A DNA stretch of 32,196 bases, from NCBI RefSeq assembly GCF_900129805.1, contig NZ_FQWY01000024.1:1-32196 (forward strand), given 5' to 3'. Of this stretch, positions 6,602-15,535 are shown in pieces; the first letter of the stretch is position 1, and every line of letters starts with the position of its first letter. A program made the position numbers and the translations under genes. The stretch is from Thermosyntropha lipolytica DSM 11003 (GTDB lineage Bacteria; Bacillota; Syntrophomonadia; Syntrophomonadales; Syntrophomonadaceae). The notes under the pieces were generated by a model. That model was not told the origin of the DNA. It made no database searches and saw nothing but the letters and a program-made list of their open reading frames with translations.

Positions 6602-9367
6602 ATGGAGAGTAGCAATAACTTTAATATGGATGCCAGAGAGTTAAAAAGAGTTATTTTTCATCTGCGTGAGATAATAGGTATATCTGATTTGCAGGGCAGG
6701 TTTACGTTTATATCTCCCAGTGTGAAAGAACAGCTGGGGTATGAGGTAGAAGAGGGCCTAGGAAAACATTTTAAGGATTTTATCCATCCAGATGACCTGA
6801 AGAGCTATATTGCTTATTTTAACCGGGATATAAAAGAAGAAATGGATAAGACCACCCTTAACTTCAGGGTTCGACATAAAGACGGCAGTTACCGCTGGTA
6901 CAACATAAGGGGCAGACTGGTCTATGATGAAAAAGGAAAACCTGTGGAGTATATCGGTATCGGCATCGACATAACAGAACAGATGGCGAAAGAAGAAGAA
7001 TTGAGGAGAGCTTATGAGGAGATTGAAACTGCCTACCAGCAGCTGCAGGCAGCGGAAGAAGAATTAAAGGCCCAGTATGAAGAACTGCATTCTACCTATG
7101 AACAGCTGCAGGCAGCCGAAGAGGAAATAAGAGCACAATACGAGACTCTGGAAAAAAACCAGCAGGAACTCTTGGAAATGCATAAAAAAATGGAGGATAT
7201 CGTGAACTCTCTCCCTGATGCTACCTTTGTAATCGACAGGGATGACCATGTTATTTTCTGGAACTATGCTATGGAGCTTTTAACCGGGGTTTCCGCTTCG
7301 CAAGCGGTAGGACAAAAGAGCTATACCCTTACAGAGAATTTTTATGAAACCTGCCGGCCTTCGCTGGCTCATTATTGTTTGCAGGGCAAACTGCCAGAAG
7401 GGGAAGAGTATAGAAATGTATCTTTAAAGAACGGGGTTTTACATGCGGAAATAGGCCCGGTTATGATAAAAGGTAAAGAGAGATACTTCTGGCTTACCGC
7501 CGCTCCTTTATACAACATAAAAGGAGAAATAGGAGGAGCTATTGAAAACATCCGGGATATAACAGAACAAAAGAAAGTAGAATATGAACTCCGACAAAGC
7601 GAAGAAAAGTTCCGCTCCCTGGCGGAAAATACCCCTGCTATGATTTTTGTAGGGCAGGGAGAGAAGTTTAAGTATGTTAATCCGGCTTTTTGTTCATTGA
7701 CCGGTTATTCCGAGGAAGAGCTTTACCATGATCTACTGATGTGGGATGTAGTGCATCCCGATGACCGGGAAATCGTAAAACAGCGGGGTTTAGCCAGGCA
7801 GAGAGGCGAAAAGATTGAACCCCGGTATGAGTTCAAGCTGCTGACTAAAAATGGGGAAACAAGGTATGTCCTATATTCTGGGGCAATTTTTATGTACGAA
7901 GGCCAACCTGCTATAATGGGGACATTGCTGGATATAACTGAAAGATATAGAGCGGAGAAAAAACTTAAAAAGAGAGAGGCACAGCTTTCCATAATTGCCG
8001 AAAATACGATGGACCTCATATCACAGGTTGATGCAGAGGGAAGGCTCCTTTATGCCAGTCCTTCTCACCGCACTATGCTGGGCTATAAGCCGGAAAAGAG
8101 CATAGGTAATTCGGTTCTGGATTTCATCCATCCCGAGGACAGGGAAAAAGTATGGTACGAATTCCAAAAGACACTGGCAACTGGTGAACCCAGCCGCTTT
8201 GAATACCGTTTAAAAAGGGCCGATGGAAATTATGTATGGGTAGAGACCCTGGGCAAAGCGCTTAAAGATGACAGCCAAAAACCGGTGCTTATCGCCGTAA
8301 GCCGCGATATAACGGAAAGAAAAAAAATGGAGGAGCGGCTGCGCTATCTGGCTGAACATGATGTTTTAACCGGTTTATATAACCGCTTTTATTTTGATAA
8401 AGTTTTGGAGGAGATGGAAAAAAACAAAAAGGCACCGGTAGCGCTGGTGATAACAGATGTTGATGGCTTGAAGCTCATCAATGATACCCTGGGACATAGT
8501 GCGGGAGACAAAATACTTAAAAAATATGCTGCTATATTAAAAAGCTGTTTCCCGCAAAACAGTATAATTGCCCGCATAGGCGGAGATGAATTTGCGGTGC
8601 TGATAAGCGGGGCTTTGCCGCAGGTTGTGGAGGATTATATAGGATGCCTGAAAAAAGAAATAGAGAAAATAAATGCAGCAGAGGGTATATTGCTCAGCAT
8701 ATCCCTGGGACAGGCTGTAAGGCTTAATGCGAAAACCTCCATGTTTGACCTTTTTAAAGAGGCAGACAAGCTTATGTACCGGGAAAAGCTCTTACACAGC
8801 CAGAGCACCAAGAGCAGCATTGTAAACTTGCTTATGAAAGCCCTGGAAGCCAGGGACTATATAACTGAAGGGCATACCGACCGTATGCAGGAAATAGTGC
8901 GCAAGATAGGGGAAAGGATCGGGCTTAGCGAATCCAGGATAAATGACCTCTGCCTTTTGGCCCGTTTTCATGATATAGGCAAGGTAGGAATTTCTGACCG
9001 TATTCTTTTTAAACCAGGCAAGCTTACGGAAGAAGAGTTTGAGGAGATGAAAAAGCACTGCGAGATAGGTTTCCGCATTGCCCAAAGCTCGCCTGAGCTG
9101 GCTCATATTGCTGATTTTATCCTCAAACACCATGAACGCTGGGACGGAAGCGGTTATCCTCTGGGACTGAAAGAAACTGAAATCCCTCTGGAGTGCCGTA
9201 TTCTGGCTCTGGCTGATGCCTATGATGCGATGAGCCATGACCGGCCTTATCGCAAAGCCATGAAAAAAGAGGATATAATTGTGGAGCTTACCCGCTGCTC
9301 CGGAAAACAGTTTGATCCCTGGCTGACATCAGTTTTTATTAATATACTTTCGGAGATAGAAGAATAA
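6602..9367 (+). CDS. Multi-PAS diguanylate cyclase / c-di-GMP phosphodiesterase (GGDEF + HD-GYP)
   Basis: A 921-residue soluble signalling protein predicted to make and/or break c-di-GMP. Order: PAS (about 20-128), coiled coil (128-200), PAS (200-325), PAS (332-450), PAS (458-575), GGDEF (585-735) and HD-GYP (740-921). The cyclase motif RIGGDEF is intact (GGDEF 660-664). The position of the RxxD inhibitory site reads PQNS, so product feedback at that site is probably absent. HD-GYP has HDIGK (790-794) and HHERWDGSGYP (843-853), both intact. There are no membrane helices, so it probably senses cytoplasmic signals. The coiled coil contains a tandem duplication of about 21 residues. ATG 6602 has a GGAAGGG-type site seven bases away. 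The upstream in-frame TTG at 6566 lacks one. It lies beside an H-NOX chemoreceptor but behind a terminator. PAS ligands are unknown. Confidence 0.92.
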   Translation: MESSNNFNMDARELKRVIFHLREIIGISDLQGRFTFISPSVKEQLGYEVEEGLGKHFKDFIHPDDLKSYIAYFNRDIKEEMDKTTLNFRVRHKDGSYRWYNIRGRLVYDEKGKPVEYIGIGIDITEQMAKEEELRRAYEEIETAYQQLQAAEEELKAQYEELHSTYEQLQAAEEEIRAQYETLEKNQQELLEMHKKMEDIVNSLPDATFVIDRDDHVIFWNYAMELLTGVSASQAVGQKSYTLTENFYETCRPSLAHYCLQGKLPEGEEYRNVSLKNGVLHAEIGPVMIKGKERYFWLTAAPLYNIKGEIGGAIENIRDITEQKKVEYELRQSEEKFRSLAENTPAMIFVGQGEKFKYVNPAFCSLTGYSEEELYHDLLMWDVVHPDDREIVKQRGLARQRGEKIEPRYEFKLLTKNGETRYVLYSGAIFMYEGQPAIMGTLLDITERYRAEKKLKKREAQLSIIAENTMDLISQVDAEGRLLYASPSHRTMLGYKPEKSIGNSVLDFIHPEDREKVWYEFQKTLATGEPSRFEYRLKRADGNYVWVETLGKALKDDSQKPVLIAVSRDITERKKMEERLRYLAEHDVLTGLYNRFYFDKVLEEMEKNKKAPVALVITDVDGLKLINDTLGHSAGDKILKKYAAILKSCFPQNSIIARIGGDEFAVLISGALPQVVEDYIGCLKKEIEKINAAEGILLSISLGQAVRLNAKTSMFDLFKEADKLMYREKLLHSQSTKSSIVNLLMKALEARDYITEGHTDRMQEIVRKIGERIGLSESRINDLCLLARFHDIGKVGISDRILFKPGKLTEEEFEEMKKHCEIGFRIAQSSPELAHIADFILKHHERWDGSGYPLGLKETEIPLECRILALADAYDAMSHDRPYRKAMKKEDIIVELTRCSGKQFDPWLTSVFINILSEIEE

Positions 9368-9427
9368 AATTATAATAATAAAGGCAATATGGATAGAAAA
9401 TAAATAGTAACTTAGAAGGAGGAAAAA

Positions 9428-10774
9428 ATGGCATTCGCTTATACCAGTTTAGGCCAGGATAAAAAATATATGATATTAACTTATGGCTGCCAGATGAATG
9501 TCCGGGATTCCGAAACTATTGCCGGGCTTCTAGAGGCCATGGGTTATACCGCAACTGATGAAGAAAAAGAAGCTGATCTTATCGTGTTTAATACCTGCAG
9601 TGTAAGGCATTCGGCTGAAAATAAGGTTTTTGGCAAGGTGGGGGAAGTAATAGGTTTAAAGCGCAAAAAACCGGAACTTTTGATAGCTTTTGGCGGATGT
9701 ATGGCCCAAACCCCGGAAGCGAGAAGTATACTTAAGAAACAGGGAGTAGACGTTATTTTCGGCACGCACAATATACATGAACTTCCTTATCTTCTGGAAG
9801 AAGCATATACTACCGGAAAACAGGTTATAAGGGTGTGGGAAAAAGCGGAAGGCATAATAGAAGACCTTCCTGTAAGGCGCCAGTCCGGGATAAGCGCTTT
9901 TGTGAATATCATGTTTGGGTGCGATAATTTCTGCAGCTATTGCATAGTGCCTTATACCCGGGGAAGGGAAAGAAGCAGACATCCTGATGATATAATAAGA
10001 GAGGTAAAACTTTTAGCCCGCGAGGGATATAAAGAAGTTACTCTGCTTGGGCAAAATGTAAATTCTTATGGTAAAGGCCTTGAGGAAAAAGTTGATTTTG
10101 CCGACCTTTTAAAGATGGTTTGCGAAGTAGAAGGAATTTTAAGGGTGCGTTTCACTACTTCTCATCCCAAAGACATGTCGGATAAGCTTATAGATACCAT
10201 AGCCCGGGAAGAGAAGATGTGTGAACATGTCCACGTCCCCCTGCAGGCAGGAAGTAACCGGATACTTAAACGCATGAACCGGCATTATACGCGCGAACAT
10301 TATCTGGCTTTAACCGCCAGGATAAGGGACAAAATCCCGGGGGTAGCCATAACTACAGATCTAATAGTAGGCTTTCCCGGAGAAACCGAAGACGATTTTG
10401 CCGATACCCTGGATATGGTAAAAAAGGTGCGCTTTGATGCTGCTTTTACTTTTATGTACTCTCCACGCTCCGGGACTAAAGCCGCTGAATTTACGGATCA
10501 GGTTCCGCTGGAGGTAAAAAAGGCCAGGTTAGAAAGGTTAAATGAGCTGCAGTACGGGATTGCTACGGAGATAAACAAATCTTTAGAAGGAACAGTGCAG
10601 GAAGTACTGGTAGAAGGCCCCAGCAAGACTGATAAAGACAAACTTACCTCCCGTACCCGCACTAACCGGATTGTTATTTTTTCTGGTCCGGGGGATTTAA
10701 CAGGCAGGCTGGTAAATGTTAAAATAACAGAAGCCAGGACTTTTTCTCTTTTTGGAGAATTAGTTGAAGGTTAA
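9428..10774 (+). CDS. miaB: tRNA-2-methylthio-N6-dimethylallyladenosine synthase MiaB
   Basis: A radical SAM methylthiotransferase that converts i6A37 to ms2i6A37 in tRNAs reading UNN codons. The MTTase N domain has its three cluster cysteines at C21, C57 and C91. The radical SAM cluster CDNFCSYC uses C165, C169 and C172, followed by PYTRGRERSR. A C-terminal TRAM-like domain ends near FSLFGELVEG. At 448 residues it is the normal MiaB length. An AAGGAGG site precedes the ATG. It heads the cluster that later includes miaA, which makes its i6A substrate, so both steps of A37 modification are encoded within about 11 kb. A paralogue such as MtaB is less likely because of the MiaB-type N terminus and the ymcB-like gene order. 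Confidence 0.96.
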   Translation: MAFAYTSLGQDKKYMILTYGCQMNVRDSETIAGLLEAMGYTATDEEKEADLIVFNTCSVRHSAENKVFGKVGEVIGLKRKKPELLIAFGGCMAQTPEARSILKKQGVDVIFGTHNIHELPYLLEEAYTTGKQVIRVWEKAEGIIEDLPVRRQSGISAFVNIMFGCDNFCSYCIVPYTRGRERSRHPDDIIREVKLLAREGYKEVTLLGQNVNSYGKGLEEKVDFADLLKMVCEVEGILRVRFTTSHPKDMSDKLIDTIAREEKMCEHVHVPLQAGSNRILKRMNRHYTREHYLALTARIRDKIPGVAITTDLIVGFPGETEDDFADTLDMVKKVRFDAAFTFMYSPRSGTKAAEFTDQVPLEVKKARLERLNELQYGIATEINKSLEGTVQEVLVEGPSKTDKDKLTSRTRTNRIVIFSGPGDLTGRLVNVKITEARTFSLFGELVEG

Positions 10775-10798
10775 TAATTAGTATGGGAGGAATTTGTT

Positions 10799-11179
10799 TT
10801 GTCAAGTGAAAATATCATCAAGATGGCTTTTGAACTGGGGAGTTCGATTGCGCATTCGGAAGAGATCAATGCTTTAAAAAAGGCCCAGGAAAAACTGGTA
10901 GCAGATGAAGAAGCCTATAACCTGATTATGCGTTATCAGGATACCCGTATGCGCCTGGAACAGAAAAAGAAAAGTGGTCTTATTCTTCCCCAGCAGGAAG
11001 AAAATCATCTGGCTATTTTAGAACAGCAGCTAAACAGCAATCCCCTGGTGCAGGAATTGCTTTTGGCCCAGGAAAGATTTGATAACCTTATGCAGGCAGT
11101 ATATTTTGCCATGAACCAGGCCATAGCAGGAGGATGTGCAGGAGGATGCAGTTCCTGTGGCGGAGGATGTTCGGAATAG
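10799..11179 (+). CDS. YlbF/YmcA (RicF/RicA)-family protein with Cys-rich tail
   Basis: A 126-residue helical protein of the YlbF/YmcA family. In B. subtilis, YmcA, YlbF and YaaT form a complex that affects RNase Y-dependent RNA maturation, sporulation and biofilm, and carries Fe-S clusters. The position directly after miaB matches B. subtilis ymcA (ymcB-ymcA). The body (about residues 1-105) is a long helical segment. The tail has a glycine-rich CxxxCxxCxxxC array (C113, C117, C120, C124). The start is TTG at 10799, with GGGAGGA seven bases upstream. A terminator-like hairpin separates it from mutS. Whether it is the YmcA or the YlbF counterpart cannot be decided without the rest of the genome, so no symbol is given. 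Confidence 0.85.
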   Translation: MSSENIIKMAFELGSSIAHSEEINALKKAQEKLVADEEAYNLIMRYQDTRMRLEQKKKSGLILPQQEENHLAILEQQLNSNPLVQELLLAQERFDNLMQAVYFAMNQAIAGGCAGGCSSCGGGCSE

Positions 11180-11205
11180 CCCAAATGAAAAGTCGGTGTC
11201 TATAG

Positions 11206-11241
11206 AGAAAGACTTAGTGCAAACCCTAAGTCTTTCTTTAT
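11206..11241 (+). terminator. Intrinsic terminator or attenuator ahead of mutS
   Basis: A 12-bp perfect stem (11206-11217 with 11226-11237) and 8-base loop, followed by TTTATTAG. The U-tract is short, so partial read-through into mutS is plausible. No separate mutS promoter with good boxes was found in the remaining 30 bases. Confidence 0.7.
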
Positions 11242-11273
11242 TAGCGAAGGCTTAAAGCAGGGAGGAAAAAAAG

Positions 11274-13841
11274 GTGTCCAGATATACTCCTATGCTAGAA
11301 CAGTATTTGGAGATAAAAGAAAGACATAAAGATGCTATTCTTTTTTTTCGTTTGGGCGATTTTTATGAGATGTTCTTTGAAGATGCCCGGATAGCTTCCC
11401 GGGAACTGGAAATCGTTCTTACCAGCCGGGAAAGCGGAGAAGAAAAAATACCTATGTGTGGAGTGCCTTATCACTCGGCCAGCAATTATATAGCCCGTCT
11501 TATAAATAAAGGCTACAAGGTAGCTATCTGTGAGCAGATGGAAGATCCTTCCCAGGCTAAAGGAATAGTAAAGAGAGAAGTAGTGAGAATAATTACTCCC
11601 GGTACGGTTCTGGAAGATGTTATGCTGGAAGAGGGGAGCAATAATTTTTTAGCCTCAGTAGTACAAGAGGCAGGCATAATCGGCTTCGCTTATATAGATG
11701 TATCGACAGGAGAGTTCAAGGTTACGGAATGGGAAGGTGAAGATGCCTATATAAAACTGGCCAGTGAATTAGAAAGGATAAAACCGGCAGAATGCCTGCT
11801 TTTAGAAGGTGACAGCCTGGCTTTAAGGGAAGAAGACCAGTTAAGAATAGGGAAGATAGCTTTTACTTTTTTGCCCCCGGAAGATGAAGCTTTTACTGCC
11901 GGGGAAAAACTTCTGTTAAGTCATTTTGGTCTTTCTTCTCTTAAAGGGCGGGGATTAGAAAATATGTCAGCTGGTATAACTGCTGCCGCTGCTATTTTAT
12001 CTTTTCTCAAGCAAACCCAGAAGATAAACCTTAGACATATAAGGGATCTTAAGGTTTATACCTGGGCTGATTATGTGGAGATTGATCTGGCCAGCAGGAG
12101 GAACCTTGAACTTACTTCTAGCCTTCGCGAAGGAAGGCGGGAAGGCTCTCTCCTGCATGTGCTGGATAAATGCCGTACGGCGATGGGGAAGAGAATGTTA
12201 AAAAGTTGGATTGAGCAGCCTTTGTGCGACCTGAAAACTATAAACAGGCGTTTGGATGCGGTAGAGGAGCTTAAGGATAATCTTGATCTGAGGTTTAATC
12301 TCAAGGAAATTTTAAGCCATATTTATGATCTGGAGAGAATTGCGGGAAAGATTGGAAGCGGGCTTGCCAATCCGCGCGATATGCTGGCCTTAAAGAAGTC
12401 GGCCTTAAAGCTTCGGGAAATAAAAGAAGTGCTGAAGGATGCAAGCTCTTTCCTGTTACAAAAAATCGGGAAGTTAGATGCCTTAGATGATATCTATGAT
12501 CTGCTGGATAAGTCTATCAGCGAAGAAGCGCCGGTTACGGTTAAAGAAGGAAATATTATCAAAGATGGATACAAAAAGGAGATAGACGAGCTAAGATATA
12601 TAGCAAGTGAAGGCTCTAACTGGCTTGTGGATTTTGAAAACCGGGAAAGGGAAAGGACGGGCATAAAAAATTTAAAAGTAGGTTTTAATAAAGTCTTCGG
12701 CTATTATATCGAAATAACTAAAGCTAATCTGCATCTGGTACCCAAGGATTATCACCGTAAACAGACACTGGTAAATTGTGAACGCTTTATTTCTGACGAG
12801 CTCAAAAGCTATGAAGATAAGCTGCTGGGGGCTAAGGAAAAGCTTTGCCTTCTGGAATATGAAGAATTTATGCAGATAAGAGAAAAAATAGCCCTCCATC
12901 TGGGAAGGATTCAGGACACAGCCCGGTTGGTTGCGGTTTTAGATGTTCTATACAGTTTAGCCGAAGCTGCCTATGAAAATAATTATGTAAGACCGCTGGT
13001 AAACAAAAGCTATGATTTGCATATAAAAGAGGGCCGTCATCCGGTAGTAGAAAAATTTTTAGAGAGCACGCGCTTTGTCCCCAATGATCTCTATATGGAA
13101 AAGGAAAAGCACCGCTTTGCTGTTATCACCGGGCCTAACATGGGGGGGAAGAGCACTTTTATGCGCCAGACAGCGCTTATTGTCTTGATGGCGCAGATAG
13201 GCAGTTTTGTCCCCGCTAAAGAGGCTAATATAGGATTGGTGGACAAAATTTTTACCCGGGTAGGGGCAGCTGATGATTTAGCAGCAGGACAAAGCACCTT
13301 TATGGTAGAAATGGTAGAAGTAGCCAATATTGTTAAAAATGCCACCTCCCGCAGCCTGGTATTGCTGGATGAAATAGGAAGGGGGACGAGCACTTATGAT
13401 GGCTTAAGCATTGCCCGGGCAGTAAGCGAATATATTGTGAAGGAGATAAGGTGCAAGACTTTGTTCGCCACTCATTATCATGAACTTACTTCCCTGGCTG
13501 ATGAGTATGAAGGGATTTTTAATCTGGCTGTTTCCGTCAAAGAAGCAGGGGAAAATGTAATTTTTTTAAAAAAGGTTTTGCCAGGCAAGGCTGATAAAAG
13601 CTATGGCCTGCATGTAGCTAGGCTAGCAGGGCTCCCTGAGCCGATCAACAAAAGAGCAGAGGAAATTCTGGCTTCTCTGGAGAGGGAAAATCCTGAAAGG
13701 CAAACTGTCTTATCCCCAGTCCAGCTGGATTTGTTTTCCCTGGAACATCCGGTATTAGAAGAATTAAGAAAAATCGATCCTGATGAAATAACCCCCAAAG
13801 AGGCACTCCTCCTGCTCTATAAATTAAAGGAAATGGTTTAG
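11274..13841 (+). CDS. mutS: DNA mismatch repair protein MutS
   Basis: Recognises base mismatches and small loops and recruits MutL. The 855 residues are typical for bacterial MutS1. The N-terminal mismatch-reading motif FYEMF (Phe wedge plus Glu) is present. The ATPase has Walker A GPNMGGKST at 620-628, then LLDEIGRGTST and the FATHYHEL switch. The start is GTG at 11274, with GGAGG eight bases upstream. It is the first gene of a segment that continues through two unexpected enzymes to mutL. The C-terminal part ends in the usual short helical tail without obvious extra domains. Mobile or suppressor paralogues (MutS2) are excluded because the mismatch-reading domain is present and there is no Smr domain. 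Confidence 0.98.
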   Translation: MSRYTPMLEQYLEIKERHKDAILFFRLGDFYEMFFEDARIASRELEIVLTSRESGEEKIPMCGVPYHSASNYIARLINKGYKVAICEQMEDPSQAKGIVKREVVRIITPGTVLEDVMLEEGSNNFLASVVQEAGIIGFAYIDVSTGEFKVTEWEGEDAYIKLASELERIKPAECLLLEGDSLALREEDQLRIGKIAFTFLPPEDEAFTAGEKLLLSHFGLSSLKGRGLENMSAGITAAAAILSFLKQTQKINLRHIRDLKVYTWADYVEIDLASRRNLELTSSLREGRREGSLLHVLDKCRTAMGKRMLKSWIEQPLCDLKTINRRLDAVEELKDNLDLRFNLKEILSHIYDLERIAGKIGSGLANPRDMLALKKSALKLREIKEVLKDASSFLLQKIGKLDALDDIYDLLDKSISEEAPVTVKEGNIIKDGYKKEIDELRYIASEGSNWLVDFENRERERTGIKNLKVGFNKVFGYYIEITKANLHLVPKDYHRKQTLVNCERFISDELKSYEDKLLGAKEKLCLLEYEEFMQIREKIALHLGRIQDTARLVAVLDVLYSLAEAAYENNYVRPLVNKSYDLHIKEGRHPVVEKFLESTRFVPNDLYMEKEKHRFAVITGPNMGGKSTFMRQTALIVLMAQIGSFVPAKEANIGLVDKIFTRVGAADDLAAGQSTFMVEMVEVANIVKNATSRSLVLLDEIGRGTSTYDGLSIARAVSEYIVKEIRCKTLFATHYHELTSLADEYEGIFNLAVSVKEAGENVIFLKKVLPGKADKSYGLHVARLAGLPEPINKRAEEILASLERENPERQTVLSPVQLDLFSLEHPVLEELRKIDPDEITPKEALLLLYKLKEMV

Positions 13842-13855
13842 AAAGGAGATTGGTT

Positions 13856-15535
13856 ATGCTTATCGGTATCGATATAGGGGGTACTTATACCGATGGCGTA
13901 GTGTATAGGGAAGGGAAAATAATCAAAACCGCCAAAAAACCTACCCTGTATGAGGAAATCGATGTAAGCCTGCTTGCCGTATTGGATGATTTGATTAAAG
14001 ATATGGATGTAAAACAGGTAAAACGTCTGGTTATAAGTACGACTCTGGTTACCAACCTTATTGCTACCGGAAGAGGAGAAAGAACTGCTCTCCTTCTCCT
14101 GCCCGGTTATGGATTGCCCCATGATCTATACCGGATAGGTGATGATACTTATTTTCTTAAAGGAAGTATAGATTTTCGGGGAAGGGAAATAGAAGAGATA
14201 GATGAGAAGGAAGTTATAGAGTGTATTGAAGATATAAAGAAAAAGGGGATAAGAAGGGTGGCCATAGCCGGCAAATTTGCCAGCCGCAACAACCTGCAGG
14301 AAAAAAAGGTGCAGGATCTCTTCCATAAGCATTACCGGGAAGCTTTAACCGTCATATCCTCAAAAGTAGCGAACAGGCTTAATTTCCCGCGCCGAGCGGC
14401 TACGGCTTATTTTACCGCTATGACCTTAAAAGAATGGGAAGGTTTTGTGGCGCAAATCAGGTCGGCTCTACAAGAAAGAAATTTATCCTGTGAGGTTTTC
14501 ATATTAAAAGCTGATGGTGGGACTACCCCCCTTGATTTATCTGTTTTTACCCCCTGTGAGACGGTTTTTTCCGGGCCGGCTGCCAGCACTATGGGAGGCA
14601 AAGCGATTACTATGGATGATAAAAATGCGGTGGTTATCGATATAGGGGGTACTACTTCTGATATATCTTTGCTTATTGAGGGTAATCCTCTCTATGCTTC
14701 CAAAGGTGCAGTTATAAGTGGCTTTTATACTCATATTCATGCCCTGGCTGTAAAATCAGTTCCTCTAGGTGGAGACAGCCTTATCTACCTGCAAGATGGC
14801 AGTATAGATGTTGCCCCTTACCGGGAAGGAAATGCAGCTTGCCTGGGCGGAAACCGGCCTACGGTAACCGATGTTTTTAATGTAAAATACAGGCTTAATG
14901 TAGGAAATGCCGCCTCTTCGGTAAAGGCATTGCAAGAACTGGCTTTACTTGCAGGCATGGAATTAGATAGGCTTTGTGATAAAGTAGTTGATATAGTAAT
15001 CAGCCGGCTTACCGAGGCTATCAAAAATATGTTCAAGGAATGGGAAAACGAGCCGGCTTATAAAGTATGGGAAGTGGTAAATGGCAGAAGATTTAAGCCT
15101 GATCGCCTGATAGGCATTGGAGCTGCTGCTCGGGCTATAATTCCGGTACTGGCAGAAAAAATGGACCTTCCTTATCTGGTCCATGATCATTCGCCGGTAG
15201 CTAATGCTTTAGGAGCTGCGGTAGCCAGACCAACACTTACCGTAAATCTCCATATTGATACTGCGCAGGGGGTTTGTATGGTTGACCCTGGAGGAATAAG
15301 GCAGCAGGTACCAAGAAGCCCTGCTTTCAGTATGGAAGAAGCCAGGAAAATAGCCTTGAATTTCTTGCAGGAAATAGGGAAAAAAAGAGGGATGGAGGAT
15401 TACCTTGAGGATTACCGGTTTTATAAGGAAGAGCAGTTTAATATGATAAGAGGCTGGGATCGCATAGGGAAGATATTTGAAATAGAGCTGCAGGTAGCTC
15501 CCGGTTTTATAAAGGAATACAGGGGGGTAATATGA
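13856..15535 (+). CDS. Hydantoinase/oxoprolinase-family protein (HyuA-like), substrate unknown
   Basis: An actin-like-fold ATPase of the hydantoinase A / 5-oxoprolinase family, whose known members hydrolyse cyclic amides such as hydantoins or 5-oxoproline with ATP. The N-terminal phosphate loop is MLIGIDIGGTYTDG, then ISTTLVTN. The second half has FSGPAAS and VVIDIGGTTSDIS, the signature pair of the family. At 559 residues it is shorter than classical HyuA (about 700) and no HyuB partner is present, so the normal reaction cannot be assumed. ATG 13856 is preferred over TTG 13850 because the AAAGGAG site is then seven bases away. It begins 14 bases after mutS, and its TGA overlaps the next gene's ATG, implying coupled translation with the HDAC-like enzyme. 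The joint role is unknown. Confidence 0.85.
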   Translation: MLIGIDIGGTYTDGVVYREGKIIKTAKKPTLYEEIDVSLLAVLDDLIKDMDVKQVKRLVISTTLVTNLIATGRGERTALLLLPGYGLPHDLYRIGDDTYFLKGSIDFRGREIEEIDEKEVIECIEDIKKKGIRRVAIAGKFASRNNLQEKKVQDLFHKHYREALTVISSKVANRLNFPRRAATAYFTAMTLKEWEGFVAQIRSALQERNLSCEVFILKADGGTTPLDLSVFTPCETVFSGPAASTMGGKAITMDDKNAVVIDIGGTTSDISLLIEGNPLYASKGAVISGFYTHIHALAVKSVPLGGDSLIYLQDGSIDVAPYREGNAACLGGNRPTVTDVFNVKYRLNVGNAASSVKALQELALLAGMELDRLCDKVVDIVISRLTEAIKNMFKEWENEPAYKVWEVVNGRRFKPDRLIGIGAAARAIIPVLAEKMDLPYLVHDHSPVANALGAAVARPTLTVNLHIDTAQGVCMVDPGGIRQQVPRSPAFSMEEARKIALNFLQEIGKKRGMEDYLEDYRFYKEEQFNMIRGWDRIGKIFEIELQVAPGFIKEYRGVI

